Made by a program: the position numbers and the translations under genes | Notes under the pieces: model-generated | Seen by the model: only the letters and a program-made list of their open reading frames with translations | Told to the model about the DNA's origin: nothing | Database searches by the model: none | Origin: SZUA-36 sp963727635 | Lineage (GTDB): Bacteria; Pseudomonadota; Gammaproteobacteria; Xanthomonadales; SZUA-36 | Reading direction: 5' to 3' | Assembly: GCA_963727635.1 (NCBI GenBank) | Contig: CAVSHP010000024.1 | Location: 124,001 to 188,000, forward strand | DNA: 64,000 nucleotides | In this document: in pieces, positions 35,394 to 44,165 of the stretch | How positions within the stretch are numbered: the first letter of the stretch is position 1 | Layout: each line of letters begins with the position of its first letter

Positions 35394-36716
35394 ATGAGTG
35401 ACAAGAAACCATCTTTGGAATCATTTTGGATGCCATTTACGGGCAACCGGGCGTTCAAGAAAAACCCGCGCCTGGTTGCACGTGCCAAGGGCATGTTCTA
35501 TTACACGCCGGATGACCGCGAGATTCTCGATATGGTGGCAGGCCTGTGGTGTTGTAACGCAGGTCATGGTCACCCGAAGATAGTTGAAGCCATCCAGGTG
35601 CAGGCGGCGGAAATGGATTATGCACCACACTTTGGTTTTGGCCACCCGGCAGCTTTTGAAGTGGCCGAAACACTGACCAAAATTACACCGGAGGGAATGA
35701 ACCACGTTTTCTTCACCAACTCCGGTTCTGAATCTGTAGACACCGCGTTAAAAATTGCGCTGGCCTACCAGAAAGAGCGGGGACAGGCTTCCCGTACGCG
35801 TCTGATCGGTCGAGAGCGTGGCTATCACGGTGTCGGTTTTGGTGGTATTTCCGTAGGCGGTATTCCCTACAACCGCAAGCAGTTTTCAAATTCCATGATT
35901 CCCGGCGTCGATCACCTGCCGCATACCCATCTTCTGGACCGCAATGCCTGGTCCCACGGATTACCCGAGCATGGTGTCGAACTCGCCGATGCGCTGGAAG
36001 GCATTCTGACCCTGCATGACCCAAGCAACGTGGCCGCTGTCATCGTTGAACCGATCGCGGGATCGGCGGGTGTGTTGATACCACCGAAGGGTTATCTGAA
36101 GCGTCTGCGGGAAATCTGTGACAAGCACGACATCCTGTTGATTTTTGACGAGGTGATCACGGGTTTTGGGCGTCTCGGTGCTAACTTTGCAGCTCAGGCC
36201 TTCGACGTAAAACCGGATATCATCACCGCCGCCAAGGGTCTCACCAGTGGTACGGTACCGATGGGTGCGGTTTTTGTGCGTGATGAAATCTATAACGAGT
36301 TCATGTCAAAGCCGGGTGCGGCCATTGAACTGTTCCACGGTTATACCTACTCGGCGCATCCGCTGGCGGTCGCGGCCTGCAAGGCGACCCAGAAGGTTTA
36401 TGCCGACGAGGGTCTGTTCCAGCGCGCCGCCGCTATGGCGCCTGTGTTTGAAGATGCACTGCATTCGCTGAAGGGTGAGCCCAATGTCATTGACGTACGC
36501 AACTACGGTTTGATGGGCGCCGTTGAATTTGCTCCCATCCAGGGCCAACCGGGCGCGCGCGGGGCGGATATCATCCAGAAATGTTTTGAAGCGGGTGTCA
36601 TGGTCAGGGTGACCGGCGACACCATCGCGTTCAGCCCGCCGTTGATACTCGAGGAACACCACATCCTGCAAGCGGTTGAAACCCTCAGGAAGGTTTTGAG
36701 AGCAAAAGCAGCATGA
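35394..36716 (+). CDS. Omega-aminotransferase (beta-alanine--pyruvate type)
   Basis: A 440-residue class-III PLP aminotransferase. The signature FFTNSGSESVDTALKIAL, the aspartate in LLIFDEVITGFGRLG and the PLP lysine in ITAAKGLTSGTVPMG are visible, along with the class feature NPRLVARAKGMFYYT. Close relatives use beta-alanine and pyruvate to give malonate semialdehyde and alanine. The next gene overlaps by four bases and encodes an enzyme for malonate/methylmalonate semialdehyde, which supports this substrate. Confidence 0.9.
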   Translation: MSDKKPSLESFWMPFTGNRAFKKNPRLVARAKGMFYYTPDDREILDMVAGLWCCNAGHGHPKIVEAIQVQAAEMDYAPHFGFGHPAAFEVAETLTKITPEGMNHVFFTNSGSESVDTALKIALAYQKERGQASRTRLIGRERGYHGVGFGGISVGGIPYNRKQFSNSMIPGVDHLPHTHLLDRNAWSHGLPEHGVELADALEGILTLHDPSNVAAVIVEPIAGSAGVLIPPKGYLKRLREICDKHDILLIFDEVITGFGRLGANFAAQAFDVKPDIITAAKGLTSGTVPMGAVFVRDEIYNEFMSKPGAAIELFHGYTYSAHPLAVAACKATQKVYADEGLFQRAAAMAPVFEDALHSLKGEPNVIDVRNYGLMGAVEFAPIQGQPGARGADIIQKCFEAGVMVRVTGDTIAFSPPLILEEHHILQAVETLRKVLRAKAA

Positions 36717-38209
36717 TAAAACTGACACATTACATCGATGGCAAAATGAACGAGGGCAGCAGTGGCCGTTACGGTGATGTCTTTGATCCGGCCACCGGCA
36801 AGGTGCAGAAGCAGGTGCCGCTGGCCAACGCCGGGGAACTGGATCTTGCGGTAAAAGCCGCCTCTGCCGCTTTCCCCGCGTGGGCCGCGATGCCCGTATT
36901 GCGCCGGGCGCGTTGCATGTTCCGTCTCAAGAACCTGATCGAGGAACACCGCGATGAACTGGCGGCATTGCTGACCTCCGAGCACGGCAAGGTCCGCGAC
37001 GATGCGATCGGTGAAGTCACGCGCGGTCTCGAGGTCGTCGAGTTTGCCTGCGGCGCACCGCAGTTGCTGAAAGGTGAGTTTTCTGAAAGTGTTGGTGTTG
37101 GCGTCGATGCGTATTCATTCAGGCAACCACTGGGTGTGGTCGCCGGTATCACGCCGTTCAATTTCCCCGCCATGGTGCCGCTGTGGATGATCCCGATGGC
37201 GCTGGTTTGCGGTAATACATTTGTACTCAAACCTTCGGAGCGTGACCCGGGCGCTTCGCTGCTTTTGGCCGAGCTGATCAAGCAGGCGGGTGTGCCGGAC
37301 GGCGTGTTCAACGTCGTCCACGGCGACCGTGAGGCGGTGGATGCCATCCTCGCGCATGCGGATATCAAGGCAGTCAGTTTTGTCGGCTCGACGCCGATAG
37401 CGAAAAAGATCTTTGAAGTCGGTTCGGCAAACGGCAAACGTGTGCAGGCGCTGGGCGGCGCCAAGAACCACATGCTGGTCATGCCGGATGCACCACTGGA
37501 TGCCGCGGTCGATGCACTGATGGGTTCGGCATATGGCTCGGCAGGCGAACGCTGTATGGCCATTTCCGTGGCGGTCGTGGTTGGTGATGCAACAGCCGAC
37601 GCCCTGGTGGCAGCGTTAAAGCCAAGGGTGGAATCACTTTCCATCCAGCCCGGTAACGTGGCTGGTGCCGAAATGGGCCCCTTGATTACCAGGCAGCACC
37701 ACGCGAAAGTTTCGGCTTATGTCAGCCTGGGTGCAGAAGAGGGCGCCGAGCTTGTCGTTGACGGGCGCGGCTTCAAACACGCCGATGCAGCGGATGGGTT
37801 TTTTATCGGCGGCTGTCTGTTCGATCGAGTCCGGGCGGACATGCGGATTTACCAGGAAGAGATATTTGGCCCGGTATTATGCGTGGTCAGGGTTGCATCC
37901 TATGACGAGGCCGTTGATCTGATCAATGCACACGTTTATGGCAATGGTGTGTCCATATTTACCCGCGACGGTGACGCGGCACGTAACTTTGTGCAGAGCA
38001 TACAGGCCGGTATGGTCGGTGTGAATATCCCGATCCCGGTGCCAATGGCCTTCCACAGCTTTGGCGGCTGGAAACAGTCGCTGTTTGGCGACCACCATAT
38101 TTATGGTCCGGAAGGCATACGATTTTATACACGGGTCAAAGCCGTAACCCAGCGATGGCACACCGGTATCCGCAAGGGCGCCGATTTTCATTTCCCGCAG
38201 TTGGGATAA
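36713..38209 (+). CDS. mmsA: (Methyl)malonate-semialdehyde dehydrogenase, CoA-acylating
   Basis: A 498-residue aldehyde dehydrogenase of the MmsA class: GVVAGITPFNFPAMVPLWM and KPSERDP in the NAD domain, catalytic cysteine in SAGERCMAIS and the family-specific GGWKQSLFGDHHIYG. It oxidises malonate semialdehyde to acetyl-CoA and CO2 (or the methyl form to propionyl-CoA). Overlapping the aminotransferase by ATGA, it completes a beta-alanine route. A hairpin lies 11 bp past the stop. Confidence 0.93.
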   Translation: MIKLTHYIDGKMNEGSSGRYGDVFDPATGKVQKQVPLANAGELDLAVKAASAAFPAWAAMPVLRRARCMFRLKNLIEEHRDELAALLTSEHGKVRDDAIGEVTRGLEVVEFACGAPQLLKGEFSESVGVGVDAYSFRQPLGVVAGITPFNFPAMVPLWMIPMALVCGNTFVLKPSERDPGASLLLAELIKQAGVPDGVFNVVHGDREAVDAILAHADIKAVSFVGSTPIAKKIFEVGSANGKRVQALGGAKNHMLVMPDAPLDAAVDALMGSAYGSAGERCMAISVAVVVGDATADALVAALKPRVESLSIQPGNVAGAEMGPLITRQHHAKVSAYVSLGAEEGAELVVDGRGFKHADAADGFFIGGCLFDRVRADMRIYQEEIFGPVLCVVRVASYDEAVDLINAHVYGNGVSIFTRDGDAARNFVQSIQAGMVGVNIPIPVPMAFHSFGGWKQSLFGDHHIYGPEGIRFYTRVKAVTQRWHTGIRKGADFHFPQLG

Positions 38210-38219
38210 GCATTCTTTT

Positions 38220-38280
38220 AGGGCCTGTTTACACTATCTCATAGCCATCGCTGGGCATCCGCATAGTGTTAACAGGCCCT
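38220..38280. repeat. Intergenic hairpin (GGGCCTG family)
   Basis: AGGGCCTGTTTACACTATC and the reverse of AACAGGCCCT plus its flank pair as an approximately 18-bp stem (38220-38237 with 38262-38280) around a 22-base loop. It lies between convergent mmsA and the MAPEG gene and overlaps the latter's stop. A shared stem core (GGGCCTG / CAGGCCC) recurs at 41053-41072 and 62253-62276. Confidence 0.75.
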
Positions 38281-38668
38281 AGCTGAAAAACATCGCCTTC
38301 AACACGCCGAAAAGCGCACCCAGCACCAACACGACATTCGCCAGCAGTGTCAAACCCATGCCCGGGCCGCGGGTTTTCGGGTCTTTCACGTATGCGGCGG
38401 AATACAAAAACCGCCCCAGGATGAACACCACCCCGGGGATGACAACCCACCATTCACGCAGGTAGTAGGCAAACGCGTAGCTGGCAGGTATGAAAATGAT
38501 CAGCTGTTCAAGGGTATTTTGCTGGACCCGAAACAAACGGTTCCAGTTTTCATCACCCTCACACGCGGGGGCGTTGACCTTGTATTTTTCGCGCGCGAGT
38601 CCGACGCGGCCGGTAAAGAAAACATATTGCAGCAGTGCCAGCAAAACTATTAATGTCGCATATCCCAT
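38279..38668 (-). CDS. MAPEG-family membrane protein
   Basis: A 129-residue integral membrane protein with four hydrophobic helices (LIVLLALLQYVFFTG, LIIFIPASYAFAYYL, VVIPGVVFILGRFLYSAAY, LLANVVLVLGALFGVL). The segment EGDENWNRLFRVQQNTLEQL holds the E-x-R-x2-N..N..E pattern of the MAPEG (microsomal glutathione transferase-like) family. Function in bacteria is mostly unknown; glutathione conjugation or peroxidase activity is possible. A strong AGAGGAAT site precedes the ATG. Confidence 0.87.
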   Translation of the reverse strand: MGYATLIVLLALLQYVFFTGRVGLAREKYKVNAPACEGDENWNRLFRVQQNTLEQLIIFIPASYAFAYYLREWWVVIPGVVFILGRFLYSAAYVKDPKTRGPGMGLTLLANVVLVLGALFGVLKAMFFS

Positions 38669-38749
38669 TTTTATTCCTCTTGTTGAACAGTACCTGCAAG
38701 CGTAAAAATTACCACGCGTATATCAGCACATCAGCAGACCGGACCGGGC

Positions 38750-39313
38750 TCAATCCGCTTTCCCGCGTTTGTCACCGTGTACCCATATGACTTCCTTGCC
38801 GCCGTTTGCCCTGGCCAGCACCCTGGCGATTACAAACAGCAGGTCAGACAGGCGGTTCAGGTAACGCAGGCTGACCTCGTTGATGTTCTCAACTTTTGCC
38901 AACGACACCATCAGGCGTTCCGCGCGCCGGCAAACCGTGCGGGCCAGATGACAGCGTGCCGCGGCTTCAGATCCGCCGGGCAGGATGAAATCCTTCAGAG
39001 GCGGCAGGTCCTGGTTGAAGTGGTCGAGGTCGTTTTCCAGCTGATCGACGCAAGCCTCGGGCACCAGCGTATAACCCGGCATGCATAATTCCCCGCCAAG
39101 ATCGAACAACTCGTGTTGTGTGCGTGTCAGGCAGGACCGGATTGCCTCGTCCATCTCACAGGTCAGAACCAGGCCCAGCAAACTGTTCAGCTCGTCAACG
39201 GTGCCATAGGTTTCCACCCGTAGATGGTCCTTGTCGACGCGTGAACCGTCACCCAGCCCGGTCGTGCCCTTGTCACCTGTTCGCGTGTAAATTTTTGAAA
39301 GCCGGTTACCCAT
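38750..39313 (-). CDS. ATP:cob(I)alamin adenosyltransferase, PduO type
   Basis: A 187-residue trimeric PduO-type adenosyltransferase: YTRTGDKGTTGLGDGSR phosphate loop, YGTVDELNSLLG and RTVCRRAERLMV with YLNRLSDLLFVIAR at the C-terminus. It makes adenosylcobalamin from cob(I)alamin and ATP. I use the ATG at 39313; a TTG four codons upstream is also open. No B12-dependent enzyme is encoded nearby. Confidence 0.93.
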   Translation of the reverse strand: MGNRLSKIYTRTGDKGTTGLGDGSRVDKDHLRVETYGTVDELNSLLGLVLTCEMDEAIRSCLTRTQHELFDLGGELCMPGYTLVPEACVDQLENDLDHFNQDLPPLKDFILPGGSEAAARCHLARTVCRRAERLMVSLAKVENINEVSLRYLNRLSDLLFVIARVLARANGGKEVIWVHGDKRGKAD

Positions 39314-39503
39314 TTTTTTGACCAAACCATCATCTGAGAAACGCCCAATATATCACGACAGCAGGAATGGACGATGACAATCGATCGCATCAGGGCCCGG
39401 TTGGTTTGTAAACGCCGATATCTGCGCACGAGCAGCGGTTGAGGGCCATTGCTTTTTTTTGGCTGATGGTTATATTGGTCACCCGTTCAAAGAGATTCAG
39501 CCG

Positions 39504-40592
39504 ATGCCAAAACGTACCCCTTTGTATAACGCCCATATTGCCGCCGGTGCCCGCATGGTTGACTTTGGTGGTTGGGAAATGCCGATTAACTATGGTTCGC
39601 AGATCGAAGAACACCACAAGGTCAGGCAGGCTGCGGGTATGTTTGATGTCTCGCACATGACGGTGGTGGATATCCATGGCGACCAGGCGCGGCCATTTTT
39701 GAGCTACCTGCTGGCCAATGATATCGCCAAGCTGCAAACCCCGGGCAAGGCCCTGTACAGTTGTATGCTGGACGAGCATGGTGGCGTGCTGGACGACCTG
39801 ATCACCTATTACCTGGATGAAACTTTTTTCAGAATGGTGGTGAATGCCGCCACCCACGACAAGGACCTTGCCTGGATCATGTTACAGGCACGGGCGTTTG
39901 ATGTTGAGATTATTGAACGGCCCGAACTGGCGATGATCGCGGTTCAGGGACCCGATGCGCGCGCGACGGTGCTGGCGCTGTTGCCGGAAGATGAGGCACG
40001 CGCCGCTGCGGAATTGAAACCGTTCAATGCGGGTCAGTTCGGTGACCTGTTCATTGCACGCACCGGCTATACCGGCGAGGACGGTTTTGAAATTTCACTG
40101 CCGGATGTGGGGGCGACCGCTTTGTGGGACCGTTTGCTGCAAGCCGGGGTGGCCCCATGCGGTCTCGGCGCCCGCGATACGCTGCGTCTCGAAGCCGGTA
40201 TGAACCTGTATGGGCAGGACATGGACGAGAGTGTCTCGCCCCTCGAATCGGGTCTTGGCTGGACCCTGGCATTGAAGGATGAACGCGCTTTCATTGGCAA
40301 GCAGGCACTGCTCGATCAACAGGCACGCGGTGTCGAAAAGCAGTTAACCGGCCTGATTTTGAAGGACCGGGGTGTGTTGCGGCCGCACCAGCGGATCATC
40401 ACGGTCGCCGGTGAAGGCGTTACCACCAGCGGAAGTTTTTCGCCCACCTTGCAGAAGGCCATCGCCTTCGCCAGAATACCCAAAAATGCCGGCCAAAGTT
40501 GCCAGGTTGAGATCCGCGGCAAGCTGCTGGAATGCGTCATTGTAAAGCCGCCATTCGCCCGTAACGGAACGGTTTGCGAGGGTATGATTTAA
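39504..40592 (+). CDS. gcvT: GcvT: aminomethyltransferase of the glycine cleavage system
   Basis: T-protein of 362 residues: N-terminal RTPLYNAHIAAGARMVDFGGW in two parts, GMFDVSHMTVVDI, the folate-site YTGEDGFEISLP and LGARDTLRLEAGMNLYGQD. It transfers the methylene group from the lipoyl arm of GcvH to tetrahydrofolate with release of ammonium. I use the ATG at 39504; an earlier in-frame start is unsupported. gcvH follows after 62 bp; gcvP is not in the window. I see no glycine riboswitch in the 39326-39503 leader. Confidence 0.95.
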   Translation: MPKRTPLYNAHIAAGARMVDFGGWEMPINYGSQIEEHHKVRQAAGMFDVSHMTVVDIHGDQARPFLSYLLANDIAKLQTPGKALYSCMLDEHGGVLDDLITYYLDETFFRMVVNAATHDKDLAWIMLQARAFDVEIIERPELAMIAVQGPDARATVLALLPEDEARAAAELKPFNAGQFGDLFIARTGYTGEDGFEISLPDVGATALWDRLLQAGVAPCGLGARDTLRLEAGMNLYGQDMDESVSPLESGLGWTLALKDERAFIGKQALLDQQARGVEKQLTGLILKDRGVLRPHQRIITVAGEGVTTSGSFSPTLQKAIAFARIPKNAGQSCQVEIRGKLLECVIVKPPFARNGTVCEGMI

Positions 40593-40654
40593 CAGCTAGA
40601 ATTCGATTGAAGCTGAAACTAAATTTGCAACCATTAATAAAGGGCAAAAACACT

Positions 40655-41041
40655 ATGAGTCACATCCCATCGCACCTCCAGTATACGGAATCCCATGAAT
40701 GGGTCAGTATCGAGGACAACAGCAATGCACGCATTGGTATCACCGACCATGCCCAGGAAGCGCTCGGCGACCTGGTATTTGTCGAACTGCCGTCGGTTGG
40801 TGACGAGATAAGCCAGGGTGACCCTTGTGCGGTGGTCGAGTCGGTCAAAGCCGCGTCCGATATTTACGCACCCCTGTCAGGTGTGGTGGTTGCGGTCAAC
40901 GAAGATCTCGATACAGACCCGGCGCTGATCAACGCCGACCCTTACGGTGACGGCTGGTTGTTCGAACTCGAACTCAACGACACCGAAGAACTTGACGGTC
41001 TCAAGGACGCGGACGCTTACGAAGAATCACTGGAAGAATGA
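40655..41041 (+). CDS. gcvH: GcvH: lipoyl carrier protein of the glycine cleavage system
   Basis: A 128-residue H-protein. The lipoyl lysine is K65 in VESVKAASDIYAP; YTESHEWVSIE and ITDHAQEALGDLVFVELP are the conserved flanks. It shuttles the aminomethyl intermediate between GcvP, GcvT and GcvL. The ATG at 40655 lies 62 bp after gcvT; the longer open frame upstream is unconserved. A short GC-rich hairpin follows the stop. Confidence 0.96.
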   Translation: MSHIPSHLQYTESHEWVSIEDNSNARIGITDHAQEALGDLVFVELPSVGDEISQGDPCAVVESVKAASDIYAPLSGVVVAVNEDLDTDPALINADPYGDGWLFELELNDTEELDGLKDADAYEESLEE

Positions 41042-41052
41042 TGTGACCCCTA

Positions 41053-41072
41053 GGGGCCTGCAAACAGGCCCC
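41053..41072. terminator. GC-rich hairpin after gcvH (GGGCCTG family)
   Basis: GGGGCCTG CAAA CAGGCCCC forms a perfect 8-bp stem and four-base loop, 11 bp past the gcvH stop. No T-run follows, so it may be a message-stabilising or weak termination hairpin. Confidence 0.55.
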
Positions 41073-41137
41073 GTATATCTGATGTTCCTGCAAATACCGA
41101 GCATTCCCTGACCGGGGAATCGAACTCTTCCGTACAG

Positions 41138-42044
41138 TTAATCGCTGCCGGTCAGGATGCGGCAAGCCTTGGCATAGTTTCGCACGGTGGCTTCGATGAT
41201 CTCCGCCGGAAGCCTCGGACCGGGGGCCTTTTTGTTCCAGTCGAGTGTTTCGAGGTAGTCACGCACGAACTGTTTGTCAAAACTGGGTGGGCTGGTGCCG
41301 GGTTGCCAGCTTTCCCTTGGCCAGAAACGTGACGAATCCGGTGTCAGCACCTCGTCCATCAGGTACAGTTTGCCGTCTTCATCGAGACCGAACTCGAATT
41401 TGGTGTCGGCGATGATGATCCCTCGCGGCAGCGCGTAATCGGCGGCGAACTTATAAATTTTTATACTGGCATCCCTGGACCTGTGTTGCGAGGTCTTCGC
41501 CGATCAGCCCGGCAATAGCCGCGAAATCGACGTTTTCGTCATGGTTGCCGGCGGCGGCCTTGGTCGACGGGGTGAATATGACCTCGGGCAGTTTGTCCGC
41601 CTGTCTCAATCCCGGCGGTAACGCAATACCACACAGCGAACCCGTCTGCTGGTAATCTTTCCAGCCCGAGCCGATCAGGTAACCACGTACGATGGCTTCT
41701 ACCGGTAGCGGCGTCAGGCGCTTGACGATGACCGAACGTGGTTCGAGCAGCGCCACCAGTTGCGGATCGGCGATGACATCTCCGACCGGTATGCCGGTCA
41801 GGTGGTTGTCGATGATGCTTTTGGTTTTACCGAACCAGAAGTTCGACACTTGCGTCAGCAGCGCGCCCTTGCCGGGAACGGGTTCGGGAAGCACGACGTC
41901 GAAGGCCGACAGGCGGTCCGACGCCACGATCAGCATATGCTTGTCATCGAGGGCAAAACTGTCACGCACTTTGCCCTGGTGAATCAGTGTCAGGCAATCG
42001 ATCATGTCGGTGGTATAGGCCATTGAAGGAATATTGGTCACCAT
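41138..42044 (-). CDS. purC: PurC: SAICAR synthase (frameshifted)
   Basis: Phosphoribosylaminoimidazole-succinocarboxamide synthase of the long (about 300-residue) type; it joins aspartate to CAIR in purine synthesis. Conserved blocks: LIHQGKVRDSFALDD, IVASDRLSAFDVVLPEPVPGKG in two parts, VEAIVRGYLIGSGWKDYQ, and after a frameshift at about 41480, YALPRGIIIADTKFEFG and DEVLTPDSSRFWP. The 5' part and 3' part are both intact, so an indel error is likely. The start at 42044 has an AAGGA site; ATGs at 42023 and 42005 are alternatives. Confidence 0.92.
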
Positions 42045-42121
42045 TGTTCCTTTTTTACTGTGACGGGCGGAACCTCAATTATATACTTGCCGCTCTCGGC
42101 ATCGAACAGGGAAATACAGCG

Positions 42122-42932
42122 TTGGCGAATAACACCGGTTTCAGAATACCCGGCCATTGGTGGGGAAAGTTGATCGGCGGCATTATCGGTCTGCTGCGCG
42201 GCGGTATTGCCGGTGCGATATTGGGTGTATTCCTCGGCCACATGGTGGACCGTTTCCTGGCCGGACTCGGTGGCGTCAGCCGTGTTCGGGATGCGTTCTT
42301 CGGCGCAATGTTTGCGACACTCGGCCATATCAACAAGGCGGACGGACAGGTGACCAAAGTTGAAATCGCCGCCGCCGAGGAACTGATGCGGCGTCTGCAA
42401 CTGGACCCGGAAGAGCGGCAACGGGCGATTCGTTTTTTCCAGCAGGGCAAGCAGGCGGATTTCGACCTCGATGCCACCCTGCGTGAATTCGCCAGGCAAT
42501 CGATGATACGCCAGGAACTGCGCATCATGTTTATCGAATTGCTGCTCGAAGCGGCATTGGCCGACGGTTCACTGAGCCTGCCGAAGAATCGATTCTGCAG
42601 CGTGCGTGCACGCTTCTGCACATTCCGGCCAATGTCTTTGCCGCCATGAGACGTGCCCGTGACGGCGGCGCAGGATCGTGGTCCGGCGGCTATCAGCAGG
42701 CGAGCATGCAGACCAGGTCGTCATACAACAGGACTACGCGTCACTGGGATTAAAGGCCGATGCCAGCGCGCAGGACATCAAACGGGCTTACCGTAAACTC
42801 ATTTCCCAATATCATCCCGATAAACTGGTGTCGCAGGGCTTGCCCGAAGAAATGATGGAAATGTCCAAAAGAAGGGTGCGCGAAATCAATGCCGCCTATG
42901 ACAGGATAAAGGCCTCCAGGGGCATCAAATAG
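42122..42932 (+). CDS. djlA: DjlA-type membrane-anchored J-domain co-chaperone (frameshifted)
   Basis: An N-terminal glycine-rich membrane helix (GHWWGKLIGGIIGLLRGGIA, then ILGVFLGHMVDRFL), a TerB-like helical domain (VRDAFFGAMFATLGHINKADG, shown in part) and a C-terminal J domain with the HPD signature (RAYRKLISQYHPDKL). This order is that of DjlA, which stimulates DnaK at the inner membrane. Two shifts break the frame, at about 42582 (one C apparently missing before CCTGCCGAAGAA) and at about 42700. The likely start is a TTG at 42122 with AGGGAA upstream; it is uncertain. Confidence 0.85.
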
Positions 42933-43019
42933 GTGGCATAAGGCCCCCGCGTAATTTCGATTACGATATACTTCACCCAGGGTTTTTTAAGGGCTCGCTG
43001 AGCGGAACTGGAGACTATC

Positions 43020-43997
43020 ATGAAGCAACACAGTGTTATTTCCCCGTCAATTCTGTCGGCCGACTTCGCCCGTCTTGGTGAAGACGCGCAGGCGGTACTC
43101 GATGCCGGGGCGGACTGGGTTCATTTCGACGTGATGGACAACCATTTTGTACCCAACCTGACGTTTGGCCCGATGATCTGCAAGGCCTTCGCAAGTACGG
43201 TATTACCGCGCCCATCGACGTTCACCTGATGGTGCAACCGGTCAATGAACTGATCGAACAGTTTGCCCGCGCCGGCGCCAGCATGATCACCTTTCATCCG
43301 GAAGCCACGATCCACGTGGACCGCAGCATCAACCTGATCAAGGAAAACGGTTGCCAGGCCGGCCTGGTGTCTAAATCCGACCACGCCGCTCAGTATCCTG
43401 GACTGGGCGCTTGGGGAACTCGACATGGTGTTGCTGATGTCGGTCAATCCCGGTTTTGGCGGCCAGAGCTTCATCCCCTACGTGATGGAAAAAATCAAAC
43501 GTGTCAGGGCCATGATCGACGCGTCGGGACGGGATGTCCGGCTCGAAATCGATGGCGGCGTCACGGTCGATAACATCGGCAGCATCGCCGCTGCCGGGGT
43601 TGATACGTTTGTTTCCGGTTCGGCGATTTTTGGCACCGATGATTATGCCGCGACCATAGCAAAAATGCGCGAGAATATCGACGAGGGGCGAATAACGCCC
43701 GGATTGTCTGAATTCTGGCAACGATTAAGACACAATGTTCGAGCAACACTCGGGAACAGGAAATCTGACATTGGTGCAAAGACCCGGCAGGTGCTTGCTG
43801 TCTGTGCTCTGATGCCAGCGGTCCCGATTAAAGATCCGGGACTACGCTCGCAGCCCATCCGTGACGGCACCGGCCTCGACAGTACATGCCTCGCAATTGC
43901 TCCCGAGCATGGCTCTACCTGCCACATCCCTGTGGCTATGTGCTGGATCGGCCTCGATCGGGCTTCCTGCCCGATCGTGCCTAATCCGTCCGTCTAG
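43020..43997 (+). CDS. rpe: Rpe: ribulose-phosphate 3-epimerase (frameshifted; runs into repeat)
   Basis: A TIM-barrel epimerase of the pentose phosphate pathway: SPSILSADFARLGED, HFDVMDNHFVPNLTFG, IDVHLMVQPV, MITFHPEA, LLMSVNPGFGGQSF, LEIDGGVTVDN and FVSGSAIFG are all seen. The frame shifts at about 43185 (before LRKYGITAP) and about 43372 (before TPLSILDWAL). The normal protein would end around base 43700; instead the frame continues without stop through a palindromic repeat (43709-44088), adding about 95 unrelated residues before TAG at 43995-43997. Whether the real stop was lost through another base error or through the repeat is open. Confidence 0.88.
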
Positions 43998-44088
43998 CTC
44001 GGCGCTTCAAAGTTCGCACCGACTAGCAAACACCTGCCGGGTCTGAACCAGGGTGCGCAGCTTTCAGTTGAAGAGCTCAGCAGGCCGG
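43709..44088. repeat. Composite palindromic repeat, locus 3 (lacks module B)
   Basis: The left terminus (TGAATTCTGGCAACGATT at 43709) corresponds to the left terminus at 13982, and the adjoining stretch, module A (43782-44042) and linker (44043-44072) all align with the 14-kb copy. Homology stops abruptly at 44088, 16 bp into the left arm of module B. It overlaps the 3' extension of rpe. No counterpart of the right terminus is visible before the sortase gene. Confidence 0.78.
43782..44042. repeat. Palindromic module A, copy 2
   Basis: Ends 43782-43800 (ACCCGGCAGGTGCTTGCTG) and 44024-44042 are inverted repeats with two or three mismatches. It matches 14056-14268 but carries about 50 extra bases in the middle (around 43885-43940), themselves partly self-complementary (GCTCCCGAGC). 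Confidence 0.8.
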
Positions 44089-44165
44089 GTCTTTGCAGTC
44101 CTGTCGTCAGAGCTCCATCAGTTTCCCGCACGCAGAACAACGAGACTGAGTGTGAGAGAAGTGGT

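Noticed and set aside
39326..39503. Possible glycine riboswitch ahead of gcvT
   Set aside because: I could not find the conserved glycine aptamer core or a tandem arrangement in the 178-bp leader.
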